Shown here: in pieces, positions 34,820-44,226 of the stretch
Numbering within the stretch: position 1 is the first letter of the stretch
How the letters are laid out: every line of letters starts with the position of its first letter
Source of the DNA: Sphingobacterium multivorum
GTDB lineage: Bacteria; Bacteroidota; Bacteroidia; Sphingobacteriales; Sphingobacteriaceae
Assembly: GCF_039511225.1 (NCBI RefSeq)
Contig: NZ_CP154261.1
Location: forward strand, 4,526,001 to 4,590,000
Direction: 5' to 3'
DNA length: 64,000 bases
Notes under the pieces: model-generated
Told to the model about the DNA's origin: nothing
Database searches by the model: none
Seen by the model: the letters and a program-made list of their open reading frames with translations, nothing else
Made by a program: the position numbers and the translations under genes

Positions 34820-36735
34820 GCATACTGAACCGCATTTTCCCTTGGCTGCTACTGCCTTTGTTTTCGATCGCTTGCGCTCGAAAGAATGACGCACTGTCGC
34901 CCGATCATGATGCTATTGCCGCAGAGATTAAAACGCTCGAAGACCAAAAGTTAAATGCAGCAAATGGAGATTCCATTAAACATGCCTGGTTAAAGTTAGA
35001 CCAGCATGCCACCGTAAGAAAAGACACGATGCTCGCTACCCGTGTAAAATATTGCCTGGCACGACTCTACGCCATGAGCGGTCAAGACTCGGCTCTTTTT
35101 TTTGTTCAACAGGCGCTCGAACTCATTGAACCCACCACCGGAAACGCTAAATACAAAGCACTTATTTACAATGGCATAGGAAATATTCGCAGCATAGAAG
35201 CAAAACAACGCGAAGCGGGCTATTATTACAACAAAGCCGCCACGATTGTTTTGTCGGATACCGCATCAGGATTGTCAACCGAAGCGAAATCAGCGATATT
35301 ACTGTCCGCTGCCCAAAACAACTTGAGCTCCTTCCAGTATAACCTTGCAGAAAAAATGAATCGATCGGTATTACCCCTAGTTGATTCACTGCCTGAAGGA
35401 CATATTAACCGGCAACGCGTATTGGTACAAATGATACAGACGCTGAATACTTTACAACGACCTGCAGAAGATATTGCCCCCTTCCTTCATCAACTCGAAG
35501 AATTACATGCTAAAAATCCAGACAAATACAACATTAGTTTTCTATATGACTCGAAGATCCAATACTATGAAACGGCTAAAAAACCGGACTCCATTTTACA
35601 TTATGAGTTGCTAAAAATAGCGATAGATGAACGTTTGCACCAACAAACAGCGTCCTCTATATTGATGAACAATCTATTCGTAGACTACAGTAATGTTGCC
35701 GCAATCTATGTTTCATTAAATAAGCCGGCCTTGGGAGAAAAATTCATCCAAAAAGCCAGCAAACTTAAAGCGCAGTTTCCAAAATTAATCTTTCCCAACA
35801 ACGAAATTACATTTCAAAACAGTCTAGCAGCCGTCTATCGATTGCAAGGAAAAAATAAAGCCGCAATAGACGTATTGAATCATCTTGTACAATTACAAAG
35901 GGGTATTTACCAATCGGAGAATACACAGGCGATCGCAGAAATGAATGCCCTATATCAACTCCAGGCGAAGGATCAATCTATTCGAATACTGAACGAAAAT
36001 ATCAAGATCAATAAACTCCAGCTACAACAAAATCGTTTAGGGCTGATCATATCCTCGCTAGCGGTTATTTTATTGATCATCATACTTTTCTTCCTATATT
36101 ACAGTTTTCGCCAGCGCCGTTCCATACAAGAGAAAGAAAAGATCTTGTTGCAGCAGCAGTTGTTGCGCACACAGATGGAACCGCACTTTATTTTCAATAC
36201 CCTTTCCGCTGTACAGAGCTTCATGCGCCTGGATAAAAAAGAAAATGCCATCAAATATTTAAATCGTTTCAGTCGGCTACTACGCAGCAATCTCGAATTA
36301 AGCCGTGAAAACCTTGTTCCATTAAATGAGGAACTGGAAACCTTAGAAAACTATTTGATCTTGCAGCAAATGCGTTTTGAAGATGCTTTTCATTACCATA
36401 TCACACAACCTGAAGATCAAGATTTAAGCGCGGTCATGCTGCCACCAATGCTCATACAACCCTATGTTGAAAATGCGATTCTGCATGGCATAAACCTCGA
36501 AACGGGCGATGGCAGTATCGACATCCAGTTTACGTTATCTGAAGATATCCTACAGGTGACGATTAAAGATAGTGGTAAAGTAAATCCAGACATTCCTGAA
36601 ATTACCCATCGTTCACTCTCTGGAACCATCAGTCGTGAACGCATGCAGCTGTTGGGCAAGAAAGCAAGTGTACAGATCACCAAAAACCCAACTGCTGGTA
36701 CCACAGTCATCCTGCATATACCAGTGACATATTAA
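34816..36735 (+). CDS. TPR-containing LytS-type sensor histidine kinase
   Basis: 639 residues. A lipoprotein-like or Sec signal ends at FSIAC. TPR-like helices (about 40-400) form the periplasmic sensor. One membrane segment (LGLIISSLAVILLIIILFFLYYSF) is near residue 410. The His_kinase domain has phospho-acceptor H457 (MEPHFIFNTLSAVQSF), and the ATPase domain has MLIQPYVENAILHGI. It should phosphorylate the overlapping LytTR regulator. If the signal peptide were lipidated, the protein would be anchored at both ends; cleavage is uncertain. Confidence 0.9.
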   Translation: MSILNRIFPWLLLPLFSIACARKNDALSPDHDAIAAEIKTLEDQKLNAANGDSIKHAWLKLDQHATVRKDTMLATRVKYCLARLYAMSGQDSALFFVQQALELIEPTTGNAKYKALIYNGIGNIRSIEAKQREAGYYYNKAATIVLSDTASGLSTEAKSAILLSAAQNNLSSFQYNLAEKMNRSVLPLVDSLPEGHINRQRVLVQMIQTLNTLQRPAEDIAPFLHQLEELHAKNPDKYNISFLYDSKIQYYETAKKPDSILHYELLKIAIDERLHQQTASSILMNNLFVDYSNVAAIYVSLNKPALGEKFIQKASKLKAQFPKLIFPNNEITFQNSLAAVYRLQGKNKAAIDVLNHLVQLQRGIYQSENTQAIAEMNALYQLQAKDQSIRILNENIKINKLQLQQNRLGLIISSLAVILLIIILFFLYYSFRQRRSIQEKEKILLQQQLLRTQMEPHFIFNTLSAVQSFMRLDKKENAIKYLNRFSRLLRSNLELSRENLVPLNEELETLENYLILQQMRFEDAFHYHITQPEDQDLSAVMLPPMLIQPYVENAILHGINLETGDGSIDIQFTLSEDILQVTIKDSGKVNPDIPEITHRSLSGTISRERMQLLGKKASVQITKNPTAGTTVILHIPVTY

Positions 36736-36916
36736 TGGCAAACAAAGGAATATTTAACGTCCTTTCTAGGTTCTACTGCAGTGAAAATTTCAGGAAAACA
36801 ATACAGAACTTGCAAGACAACACGTATTTCAACAGAAATCAGAAAAAAGAACCATGTTGAGCCAAATTTCGATACCGTAAAATACGAGATATTGAAACGC
36901 ATAACCCTATAAACAA

Positions 36917-36946
36917 ACGGCGAGCAATTCTTTAATTGCCCGCCGT
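36917..36946. terminator. Hairpin between convergent kinase and glutaminase genes
   Basis: Arms ACGGCGAGCAATT (36917-36929) and AATTGCCCGCCGT (36934-36946) with one A-C mismatch and loop CTTT. The minus-strand side is followed by a T-rich GTTTGTTTAT; the plus side is weaker. Confidence 0.65.
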
Positions 36947-37011
36947 CTTATTAACTAAACACAAACTAAATACTTCATTATCGGCTCCTGCCCCCTACTC
37001 ATTTTCCTCAT

Positions 37012-39480
37012 TTATTTCTGTTTCATGATATCCGCTAAAAGTTTCATGTAAAACCCTCCAACAACACTACGCGCCTTGAAGTTTTCGCGGATCCCCGTAG
37101 TCGAATCATAAAAATCATTTAATGGGACACGGGATTCCGTTTGAATCGCATGATTATAGACTGGTTTTATCAAAGCTTCAAATGCTTCTCTGGATGGAGC
37201 AAATGATGCTGTCCAAAGAATCCAGTCATTTTTTGTGTATGCTTTACGGCTATCCAATGGTATGCCGAATCTATTTTGCTTGGTCAGATAATACTTAATT
37301 TCTGTATCATACACTTTTTGCGGAAACAGATTCAATCCCAATACTTTGTCCCAGATCAAATTATATTTTTGACTCCAGGTATTTTTATCATCAAATGTCA
37401 GTGCATAATGATCACCGGCATCTGCCATTTCCATCCATTTCGGAACCATTTCCTCGGCAATTGCACGGTATTTTTTTGCTATCGCAGTTTCACCAATGGC
37501 CTCCGCGAGCTGCGCATAACAAGCAATACCAACGATAGCCTTAACAGATAAATTGGCATTTCGTGCAAGGTGACCGGCAAAATCATCTGTACAGAGCTGC
37601 GTTTTAGGGTCAAAACCATCTTTAACCAGATAATCTACCCATGTTGTCAATGTTTTCCAATGCTTCCTGGCATAGTCAGCATTCCCTTGCACTTTCGCGA
37701 TTGCAGCAGTTAAAATAATCATATTGCCCGATTCCTCCACAGGCATAGGTTCACCATAGGTTTGACCATTGGCCAATGGATACGTACCCAAATCGTGCGC
37801 TGCCCAAGGATAGGGATATTTACCGCTCTCACTAAAATAAAATATTCCACTTAACATCCCTTTCAACAACTCCGGATTATAGATCAGATACAATGGCGCT
37901 GAAGGATAAGTGACATCGACCGTATTGATGAATCCGCCACTATTATTTTCTTTGGAAAGCCATAATAGTTCGTTTTGTGGACTTTTCACCAAGGTATGTG
38001 CTGCAATACTTTGACGATAAGCGAGAACGCTAAGGTGTGCATACTCTTTTCCACCCGATTTTAGCGCATCTGCATACACTGTTTTGTCGAATGCCACGCA
38101 CTTATCGAGTACCTTACGATACTCATCTGCAGCCAAAGTCAGCTGATTTTCCATCGTTTCTTTACCGGAGTTGTTCCACCATGGTCTCAGGTTATTTTTG
38201 AAATACTGAATCGCATAAATTTCATCGTACCCGACCTCTACAAAACGTTCCTCCGCTTTCGCCCCCACATTGCCAAATGGAATGACCGTGTTCAGCGCAA
38301 GTGATGTCCCCTTAACAGTTTTTACCGATGTCGTTGTTCCCTTTCTAAAGCCGTCTACAGCTCGGCCCCTCGGACTAATAAACTGTTGCGTTTTATGCCG
38401 CTTCGGTGAAGCAACATAAAAATACCCCCAGTCTATCCGCATATCATCGGCCCCTTTCTGCAGAATAGGCTGTTCGACGGTTCCCGTTTTTAGTACAGAC
38501 AATTTTGCAGTCTCATATTTTTCGGCGATCACCTCCTGTGAAGGTTTATACACCGCAATATTTGTGGATGCACTTAGAAAAACTTTAACCGCATGCTGCT
38601 TGCCATCGTTTGCTTTGACGTTATACGTGATATAGCTTACCGGTCGAGCCAATAAATTCAGATCATCCATAAGCAAAGGCGACGTAAAGGTTAATTTTAG
38701 ATCAACCTTACCTGCCTGAAAGTTATAAACCGTACGCGTCGCTGTTATTTCTACATCGTTTTGCACGGCTTCTTCAATCCGTGCCCCACGCTCTTTAAGC
38801 CTGTCAACCAAACCAAAATCGAGATAACGACCGCCAGCACTATTCTTCAAATGGATGGCAATATTATTTTGCCCAGCCTTCAAATTCGCCTTGTCAATCG
38901 GTATATACTGAAAGTTGTTGGTCCAACCTACTTTTTCGTAAACCTTCTTCCCATTCAAAAATACGTCTATATTATCATCGTGATTGAGTTTTAAAAACAA
39001 CTCATTAATACCCTTCGGATCCGCTACGGAAAACTCACGTCTCACCCAGATATCGTCCGATTTCCAAAGGGTTTTTACCTGCTTCTCGTCATCACCTATG
39101 GGTGCAAGTCCCGATTTCCACGTATCCGTATTATAAGCGGAAGATTCCCATCCACCTTGAGGTTTTGATTCTGTATACTGTACCGTAAAAGATTTATCTT
39201 CGGCAGTCGGTAAAATAATCGCATAACTCGGTTCCTCTTTGCCAAGAAAACGATAAATATGACCATCAACATCAATTAAGCCCAACAGCGAATGATCAGC
39301 GTCTGTCCAGTGCTTTGTTGTCGATGCATGAAGCTGATCTGTCATTGACCATATACTAAAATTGGGGTTGTGTGTAATCAATGGATAAGCCGGAGCTTTG
39401 CGTTCTTGGGCTTGTCCATCTAAAACAGTGGAAACACAGGCTACAATAACACAGAGACCTATCTTCCCAAGTTTGTTCAT
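37012..39480 (-). CDS. Exported glutaminase-family protein (DUF4965/DUF5127/DUF1793)
   Basis: 822 residues from the ATG at 39480; an ATG at 39513 would add eleven residues before the signal peptide (MNKLGKIGLCVIVACVSTVL). The N-terminal part (AYPLITHNPNFSIWSMTDQL and the beta-sandwich IDVFLNGKKVYEKVGW) matches DUF4964/DUF5127. The central and C-terminal alpha/alpha-barrel (VEESGNMIILTAAIAK, AHDLGTYPLANGQTYGEPMP, KYNLIWDKVLGLNLFP) matches the fungal GtaA-like glutaminase family. Enzymatic activity in bacteria is unproven; a glycoside-hydrolase role is an alternative. An 18-bp palindrome lies upstream. Confidence 0.83.
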   Translation of the reverse strand: MNKLGKIGLCVIVACVSTVLDGQAQERKAPAYPLITHNPNFSIWSMTDQLHASTTKHWTDADHSLLGLIDVDGHIYRFLGKEEPSYAIILPTAEDKSFTVQYTESKPQGGWESSAYNTDTWKSGLAPIGDDEKQVKTLWKSDDIWVRREFSVADPKGINELFLKLNHDDNIDVFLNGKKVYEKVGWTNNFQYIPIDKANLKAGQNNIAIHLKNSAGGRYLDFGLVDRLKERGARIEEAVQNDVEITATRTVYNFQAGKVDLKLTFTSPLLMDDLNLLARPVSYITYNVKANDGKQHAVKVFLSASTNIAVYKPSQEVIAEKYETAKLSVLKTGTVEQPILQKGADDMRIDWGYFYVASPKRHKTQQFISPRGRAVDGFRKGTTTSVKTVKGTSLALNTVIPFGNVGAKAEERFVEVGYDEIYAIQYFKNNLRPWWNNSGKETMENQLTLAADEYRKVLDKCVAFDKTVYADALKSGGKEYAHLSVLAYRQSIAAHTLVKSPQNELLWLSKENNSGGFINTVDVTYPSAPLYLIYNPELLKGMLSGIFYFSESGKYPYPWAAHDLGTYPLANGQTYGEPMPVEESGNMIILTAAIAKVQGNADYARKHWKTLTTWVDYLVKDGFDPKTQLCTDDFAGHLARNANLSVKAIVGIACYAQLAEAIGETAIAKKYRAIAEEMVPKWMEMADAGDHYALTFDDKNTWSQKYNLIWDKVLGLNLFPQKVYDTEIKYYLTKQNRFGIPLDSRKAYTKNDWILWTASFAPSREAFEALIKPVYNHAIQTESRVPLNDFYDSTTGIRENFKARSVVGGFYMKLLADIMKQK

Positions 39481-39548
39481 TGCATAAATAGATTTTTGAA
39501 AAGGTTTAATCATATTTTTTAGATAAAATTAGCTATACAGTTTTTCGT

Positions 39549-39566
39549 ATTGAGCATATGCTCAAT
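39549..39566. promoter_or_regulatory. Perfect 18-bp palindrome upstream of the glutaminase-like gene
   Basis: ATTGAGCATATGCTCAAT, identical on both strands, 69-86 bp upstream of the preferred start codon. It lies in the region divergent with the MscS gene. Strong candidate operator; its regulator is not in the window. Confidence 0.55.
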
Positions 39567-39675
39567 CGTTTTAACAAAGAAAGTCGGAATAAGTTAAATT
39601 CAGCTGTCGCATCGTATCATTTTACCTTCAATTTATATCATATTTGACGATCTGCCGTCTAATCGAGATAATTAT

Positions 39676-39683
39676 TATCTTTG
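39676..39683 (+). promoter_or_regulatory. Candidate -7 element of the MscS gene
   Basis: TATCTTTG matches TAnnTTTG and leaves a leader of about 65 nt. A TTTGAC at 39643-39648 is farther away than usual (29 nt). Confidence 0.35.
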
Positions 39684-39752
39684 AGAACCTGTCCGATCGT
39701 TATGCGCAAAATAACCTAGTAAACATCGGCATTCAATTTTACCAATAACACG

Positions 39753-41573
39753 ATGAGAAGTATTTACGTTTATTTCTTAATGACTATATCTTGTCTATTT
39801 TCAACGAGCGCACCGCTTTATGCACAAGAAACAGATTCGGTCAATAAAAAAGAATTGGATCTAAGTTCCCTACTGAACGGAATTAGACAACAGCAAATTA
39901 ATGATTCTCTTGAACGGGTAAAGCTTCAGCATGAAATTGCCGATCTTAAAAGTCAAAATAGCCCCAAAAAAGAAAATTTAAAACAGCAGCTGAATGAGTT
40001 TGACGAAGAAAATAATCTTCGGAAGCAGCAGCTGAAAGTTAAAGTAGACTCCATCAAAAAAAACACAAAAAGATATGCGGTCGCGCCATTTCAGGATACG
40101 CTATTCTATATCTATAATAAACTTGGATCATCATTAGCCAAAGACCGCGCCTACAATGTGGTCAGCAGAATCCATAATCTATATGAAGACGATTTTGTGA
40201 AAGTAGATTCCTTTAAAATCGAAAACAGCGAAATAAGTGCCGACATCGTTTATAAAGATCTCGTCATAACTTCCGTCACAGAACTCGATGCCCTTCTTGA
40301 AGGAAAAAGCAAAGAAGAGATTGCGGCAAACTACCTAAAAAGAATTCAGGATTCAATCAAAACGGAACGTGCTGATAACAGCATTACAAAACTTCTTACC
40401 CGTATTGGGCTTGTATTTCTCATTCTAGTCGTTTTTTCGATATTGATTCTATTGATAAACAAATTGAAAAAATATGGTACGCGACGTATATTGACAGAAA
40501 GAACACAGCGGATCAAAGACATTAAGATCAAAAATTACGTCCTTGTCACCTCTGTACAAAAAACACGGATGTTTATTAATGCCATAAATATCTTACGTTG
40601 GGGCTTGATCGTACTCATTGCCTTTATCATGCTGCCGATTGTCTTCAGTGTTTTTCCATTTACACAGAGCTGGGCATCCAATCTCATTGGACTTTTTACA
40701 AAGCCCCTGAAGACTGCAGTTTTGGCAATTTGGGATTATATTCCCAATCTGATTACCGTATTTGTCATACTCGTTGTCATGCGGTATGCCGTTCGATTCA
40801 TAAAGTATATTTTTAGCGAAATTGACAAAGGCAAATTAGAGGTCAATGGCTTTCATCGCGATTTTGCCATGCCAACCTTTACTATTGTTCGCTTTCTGCT
40901 CCAAGCCTTCACGCTGGTGCTCATATTCCCTTACTTACCCGGCGCAAATTCAGATATATTTAAAGGAATATCCGTATTTATTGGTGTCCTGTTCTCTTTA
41001 GGGTCATCTTCTGCGATTTCCAATATCATAGCGGGGCTTGTGATCACCTATATGCGTCCTTTCCGTATCGGAGACCGTATCACTATCGCCGACAAAACGG
41101 GCGTTGTTATCGAAAAATCCCCACTGGTAACCAGGCTTCGAACGATAAAAAATGAAGAAATTACCATTCCCAATTCCTCGGTACTTTCGGGAAATACCGT
41201 CAATTATTCGACATTCTCTGAAGAGGGAATCTGTTTTCAGGTGGAATTGACAGTCGGTTATGAAGAACCTTGGCAACGTATACACGAATTGCTGCTGAAC
41301 ATACCGCCGCGAATAAAAAGAGTCAACCTTAACCCTGCCCCATTCGTCTTGCAAAAAAAATTAGACGACTTTTATGTTTTATATGAACTGAATGTCTACA
41401 TCGCTAGATCCGCGGAAATTGAACTGGCAAAATCTGAAATTTTTCAGTTGATCCTCGATGACTTTTTAGCGGCAGGAATTGAAATGAATGGTCCACACCT
41501 ATTTGCCAAGGTTGATCATGTCCAGCAATATAATCCAAAAGCACCCAACAATTCGCACGAAAACGAACTTTAA
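39753..41573 (+). CDS. Mechanosensitive ion channel (MscS family)
   Basis: 606 residues. A signal peptide is followed by a periplasmic, coiled-coil-rich segment (about 30-210). Four to five membrane helices (about 215-400) come next. The pore-lining helix and beta domain read GSSSAISNIIAGLVITYMRP, then FRIGDRITIADKTGVV and ITIPNSSVLSGNTVNYS, the MscS core. The C-terminal alpha/beta cage domain completes the channel. It should open on membrane tension to release solutes. Larger than MscS (286 residues) because of the N-terminal extension. Confidence 0.93.
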   Translation: MRSIYVYFLMTISCLFSTSAPLYAQETDSVNKKELDLSSLLNGIRQQQINDSLERVKLQHEIADLKSQNSPKKENLKQQLNEFDEENNLRKQQLKVKVDSIKKNTKRYAVAPFQDTLFYIYNKLGSSLAKDRAYNVVSRIHNLYEDDFVKVDSFKIENSEISADIVYKDLVITSVTELDALLEGKSKEEIAANYLKRIQDSIKTERADNSITKLLTRIGLVFLILVVFSILILLINKLKKYGTRRILTERTQRIKDIKIKNYVLVTSVQKTRMFINAINILRWGLIVLIAFIMLPIVFSVFPFTQSWASNLIGLFTKPLKTAVLAIWDYIPNLITVFVILVVMRYAVRFIKYIFSEIDKGKLEVNGFHRDFAMPTFTIVRFLLQAFTLVLIFPYLPGANSDIFKGISVFIGVLFSLGSSSAISNIIAGLVITYMRPFRIGDRITIADKTGVVIEKSPLVTRLRTIKNEEITIPNSSVLSGNTVNYSTFSEEGICFQVELTVGYEEPWQRIHELLLNIPPRIKRVNLNPAPFVLQKKLDDFYVLYELNVYIARSAEIELAKSEIFQLILDDFLAAGIEMNGPHLFAKVDHVQQYNPKAPNNSHENEL

Positions 41574-41611
41574 AGCTTGTTTCCATGCGTTGTATTTTGC
41601 TGTATTTTATA

Positions 41612-41655
41612 GATCAATTGCTGCGTTCAGACCGGACTGAACGCAGTAATTGATC
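41612..41655. terminator. 44-bp near-perfect inverted repeat between convergent genes
   Basis: Arms of 19-22 bp (left starting GATCAATTGCTGCGTTCAG) with one wobble and one mismatch, centre CCGG. It separates the MscS and GNAT genes. No T-run follows on either side, so it may terminate weakly or stabilise 3' ends. Confidence 0.6.
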
Positions 41656-41675
41656 AACAGCGGGAAGCAGGTTAA

Positions 41676-42170
41676 CTAAAGATTCAAAACATAGATCAGC
41701 TCTTCTGCTTTGACCCCATCAGGCCAAACGACATCCCTTGAATGTGTATACTCAAAGTTAAACGATTGATTTGCAGCTCGCGAGGCTTCGTTACCAACCC
41801 GATGAGATACCGTAATCCGGAGGCAGCCTTGTTCACGCGCCCATGTTATACGCGCTTCATAAAACAAGCGGGATAAACCCCGGCCTCTATGGCCTTCCTG
41901 AATGAAAGACGCGATCAAAATCGCATTTGATTCATCCGCCCGATCCAACACGACACCGGTCAGCCCAATCAATAAATCTTGGTTATACAAACCGAATATC
42001 GCACACTTGGGATTGCCCAGTAAGGCCATCCACTCGGCATCACTATAAGCCGCTTCCTTTTGATAATTGCTACCGAACACCTCAGGAGCAGAAGATAAGG
42101 CCTCCAGTCTTATCTTTTTGTATTGCTGCCATTCTCCTATTTCTAAACGTCTTAGCTCATATTTCTCCAT
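41676..42170 (-). CDS. GNAT family N-acetyltransferase
   Basis: 164 residues from the ATG at 42170; a longer frame upstream adds unrelated residues. Motif A is ASFIQEGHRGRGLSRLFYEARI (RGRGLS), preceded by GLTGVVLDRADESNAILI. It resembles the GNAT at 17235-17741 in layout. Substrate unknown; it is divergent from the PaiB-led operon. Confidence 0.85.
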   Translation of the reverse strand: MEKYELRRLEIGEWQQYKKIRLEALSSAPEVFGSNYQKEAAYSDAEWMALLGNPKCAIFGLYNQDLLIGLTGVVLDRADESNAILIASFIQEGHRGRGLSRLFYEARITWAREQGCLRITVSHRVGNEASRAANQSFNFEYTHSRDVVWPDGVKAEELIYVLNL

Positions 42171-42322
42171 TTTTGGCGCCTTTTTTTGCTTATCTTTCAA
42201 CGTAAATATACTTAAGCAAGCGCAATAAATGAACACTGGACCAGCTACATTATTCAATTTGGACTAGCTCATTTGCACCCATTGACCGTAATTTTGACTT
42301 ATATCAAGAAATAGCTATTTGC

Positions 42323-42949
42323 ATGTATGTACCCAAACATTTCCAGTTCGAAGATTACGCAGAAAAGGTTGAATTTATGCAAAAATATAGTTTTGCCACC
42401 ATCGTATCGGTTAAAGAGGGGATTCCAATAGCCACACAGCTCCCCTTCCACATCCGTACGGATAAAGATCAGCTGCTTTTAACATCACACTTCGCTCGCG
42501 CAAACGAGCAGGCAAATTATATCGAAAATACGCCGTCATTGGTTATTTTCTCCGAGCCACATGCTTATATCTCGCCACAACACTACGACAAGGAGGAAAG
42601 TGTACCAACCTGGGATTACATTGCGGTTCATGCCTATGGTCTTGCATCTATCCTTACGGAGGAAAAAGCAATAAACAAGGCTTTAGAGCAAATGATCCTC
42701 AGTTACGACGAAGCTTATCTAACACAATGGAACAATCTCTCCGATCGCTTCAAAAGTGGCATGATGCGAGGTATCACCGCCTTCGAACTTGTCGTTACGG
42801 ATTTACAGGGCCAAAAAAAATTAAGTCAAAATAAAAGTGAAACAGAAAGACAGCGTATCCGCGATTTTCTGAAAAATAGCGACAATGAGCTCGAAAGAAA
42901 TATTGCCGCAGCAATGAAAAATAGATCAATAAATAATGAAAAAAAATGA
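42323..42949 (+). CDS. FMN-binding negative transcriptional regulator (PaiB family)
   Basis: 208 residues. It starts MYVPKHFQFEDYAEKVEFM and carries the family motifs TQLPFHI, LTSHFARAN and SVPTWDYIAVHAYG in a split-barrel FMN-binding fold. In Bacillus PaiB represses sporulation and protease genes, but DNA binding by most members is unproven. It overlaps the next gene by four bases (ATGA). First gene of a four-gene operon (42323-44958). In Bacillus, PaiB is also encoded with an acetyltransferase, PaiA. Confidence 0.87.
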   Translation: MYVPKHFQFEDYAEKVEFMQKYSFATIVSVKEGIPIATQLPFHIRTDKDQLLLTSHFARANEQANYIENTPSLVIFSEPHAYISPQHYDKEESVPTWDYIAVHAYGLASILTEEKAINKALEQMILSYDEAYLTQWNNLSDRFKSGMMRGITAFELVVTDLQGQKKLSQNKSETERQRIRDFLKNSDNELERNIAAAMKNRSINNEKK

Positions 42950-43482
42950 ACAAAAATAACACCGAAATAGCAATCACTAAAGTAAAACTAACAGATATTG
43001 ACCTGCTGCAGCAAATTGGAAAAGAAACATTTATCCAGACCTTTTCAGACACAAACACTGAAGATAATATGAGAACCTACCTGACTGAAGGATTTTCAAG
43101 AGAAAAATTATTGGCCGAGCTCTGCCACGATGAGTCTGAATTTTACTTCGCCGTGTTGGAAAATAATGTTATTGGTTACTTAAAAGTAAATACTGGGCAA
43201 GCGCAGACCGAAAACCAATACCCAGAGGCATTGGAAATTGAACGCATCTATGTTCTACAGGAATTTCACGGTAGAAAAGTGGGGCAGCTATTGTTCGAGA
43301 AAGCACTAGCCTTAGCTCAAAAAAAAGCAGTTTCATTCATCTGGCTTGGTGTTTGGGAAAAAAATTCCCGCGCGATCAATTTCTATCGGAAAAATGGCTT
43401 TGTGGCATTCGACAAGCATATATTTCAACTGGGCGACGATAAGCAAATCGATATTATGATGAAAAAAACAATACAACCGTAA
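42946..43482 (+). CDS. GNAT family N-acetyltransferase (PaiA-like)
   Basis: 178 residues. Motif A is IYVLQEFHGRKVGQLLFEKAL (HGRKVG), with IWLGVWEKNSRAINFYRKNGF downstream, the arrangement of PaiA/spermidine acetyltransferases. Coupling to the PaiB-like gene by an ATGA overlap repeats the paiA/paiB association of Bacillus, so polyamine acetylation is a reasonable guess. The next gene starts 2 nt after its stop. Confidence 0.87.
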   Translation: MNKNNTEIAITKVKLTDIDLLQQIGKETFIQTFSDTNTEDNMRTYLTEGFSREKLLAELCHDESEFYFAVLENNVIGYLKVNTGQAQTENQYPEALEIERIYVLQEFHGRKVGQLLFEKALALAQKKAVSFIWLGVWEKNSRAINFYRKNGFVAFDKHIFQLGDDKQIDIMMKKTIQP

Positions 43483-43483
43483 C

Positions 43484-44215
43484 ATGGATGAGTTTATTAC
43501 AGAGAATATACGCATTATACAACAGCGTATCGACAAAGCGTGCAAAGCAAATCAGCGCGACCCACGCGAAGTAAAATTATTGCTAGCGACTAAAACCGTA
43601 CCTGCCGAACGTATCGAAATCGCACTGCAAACTGGTCAAACCTTAATTGCCGAAAATAAAGTACAGGAATTAAAAGACAAATTTGAGTATTTAAATACTA
43701 TTCCGCATGTTAATCATTTTATTGGCCACCTGCAAACCAATAAAATCAAGGATCTGCTTAAATACAACGTATCCTGCATCCATTCAATCGATCGTATAGA
43801 TCTTGCCGAAAAATTGCATCAACGACTTTTAAAAGAAGATAAAACCATGGAAGTGCTCATTCAGGTGAATACTTCCTTTGAAGAGAGCAAGTACGGCGCT
43901 GCTCCAGAGGAAGTGATCGATCTGGTTCAGCAAATAGCAACATTAAACACACTAAAGATTAAAGGATTGATGACGATAGGTCTATTGAGTGCCGAGGCCG
44001 AACAGGTGCGAGCCTGTTTCAAATTGCTTAAACATATTCAACAACAAATTATAGCCCTAGCTATTCCTGATGTATCGATGAAAGAACTGTCTATGGGCAT
44101 GAGCGGGGATTTAGAAATAGCGATAGCGGAAGGCGCGACGATTGTCAGGGTAGGAACGGCAATTTTTGGACAGCGTCCTACTCCAGATAATTATTACTGG
44201 AACGAAAACCGATAA
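43484..44215 (+). CDS. YggS family pyridoxal 5'-phosphate-binding protein
   Basis: 243 residues. PLP-binding Lys in LLLATKTVPAERIEIAL, then HFIGHLQTNKIKDLL, QVNTSFEESKYG and ELSMGMSGDLEIAIAEGAT with VRVGTAIFGQR are the family signature. It is a single-domain alanine-racemase-like barrel that buffers PLP and affects amino-acid homeostasis; no racemase activity is expected. It is tightly spaced in the operon. YggS is usually near cell-division or proC genes in other phyla, so this context is different. Confidence 0.93.
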   Translation: MDEFITENIRIIQQRIDKACKANQRDPREVKLLLATKTVPAERIEIALQTGQTLIAENKVQELKDKFEYLNTIPHVNHFIGHLQTNKIKDLLKYNVSCIHSIDRIDLAEKLHQRLLKEDKTMEVLIQVNTSFEESKYGAAPEEVIDLVQQIATLNTLKIKGLMTIGLLSAEAEQVRACFKLLKHIQQQIIALAIPDVSMKELSMGMSGDLEIAIAEGATIVRVGTAIFGQRPTPDNYYWNENR

Positions 44216-44226
44216 CATAAAAACCA

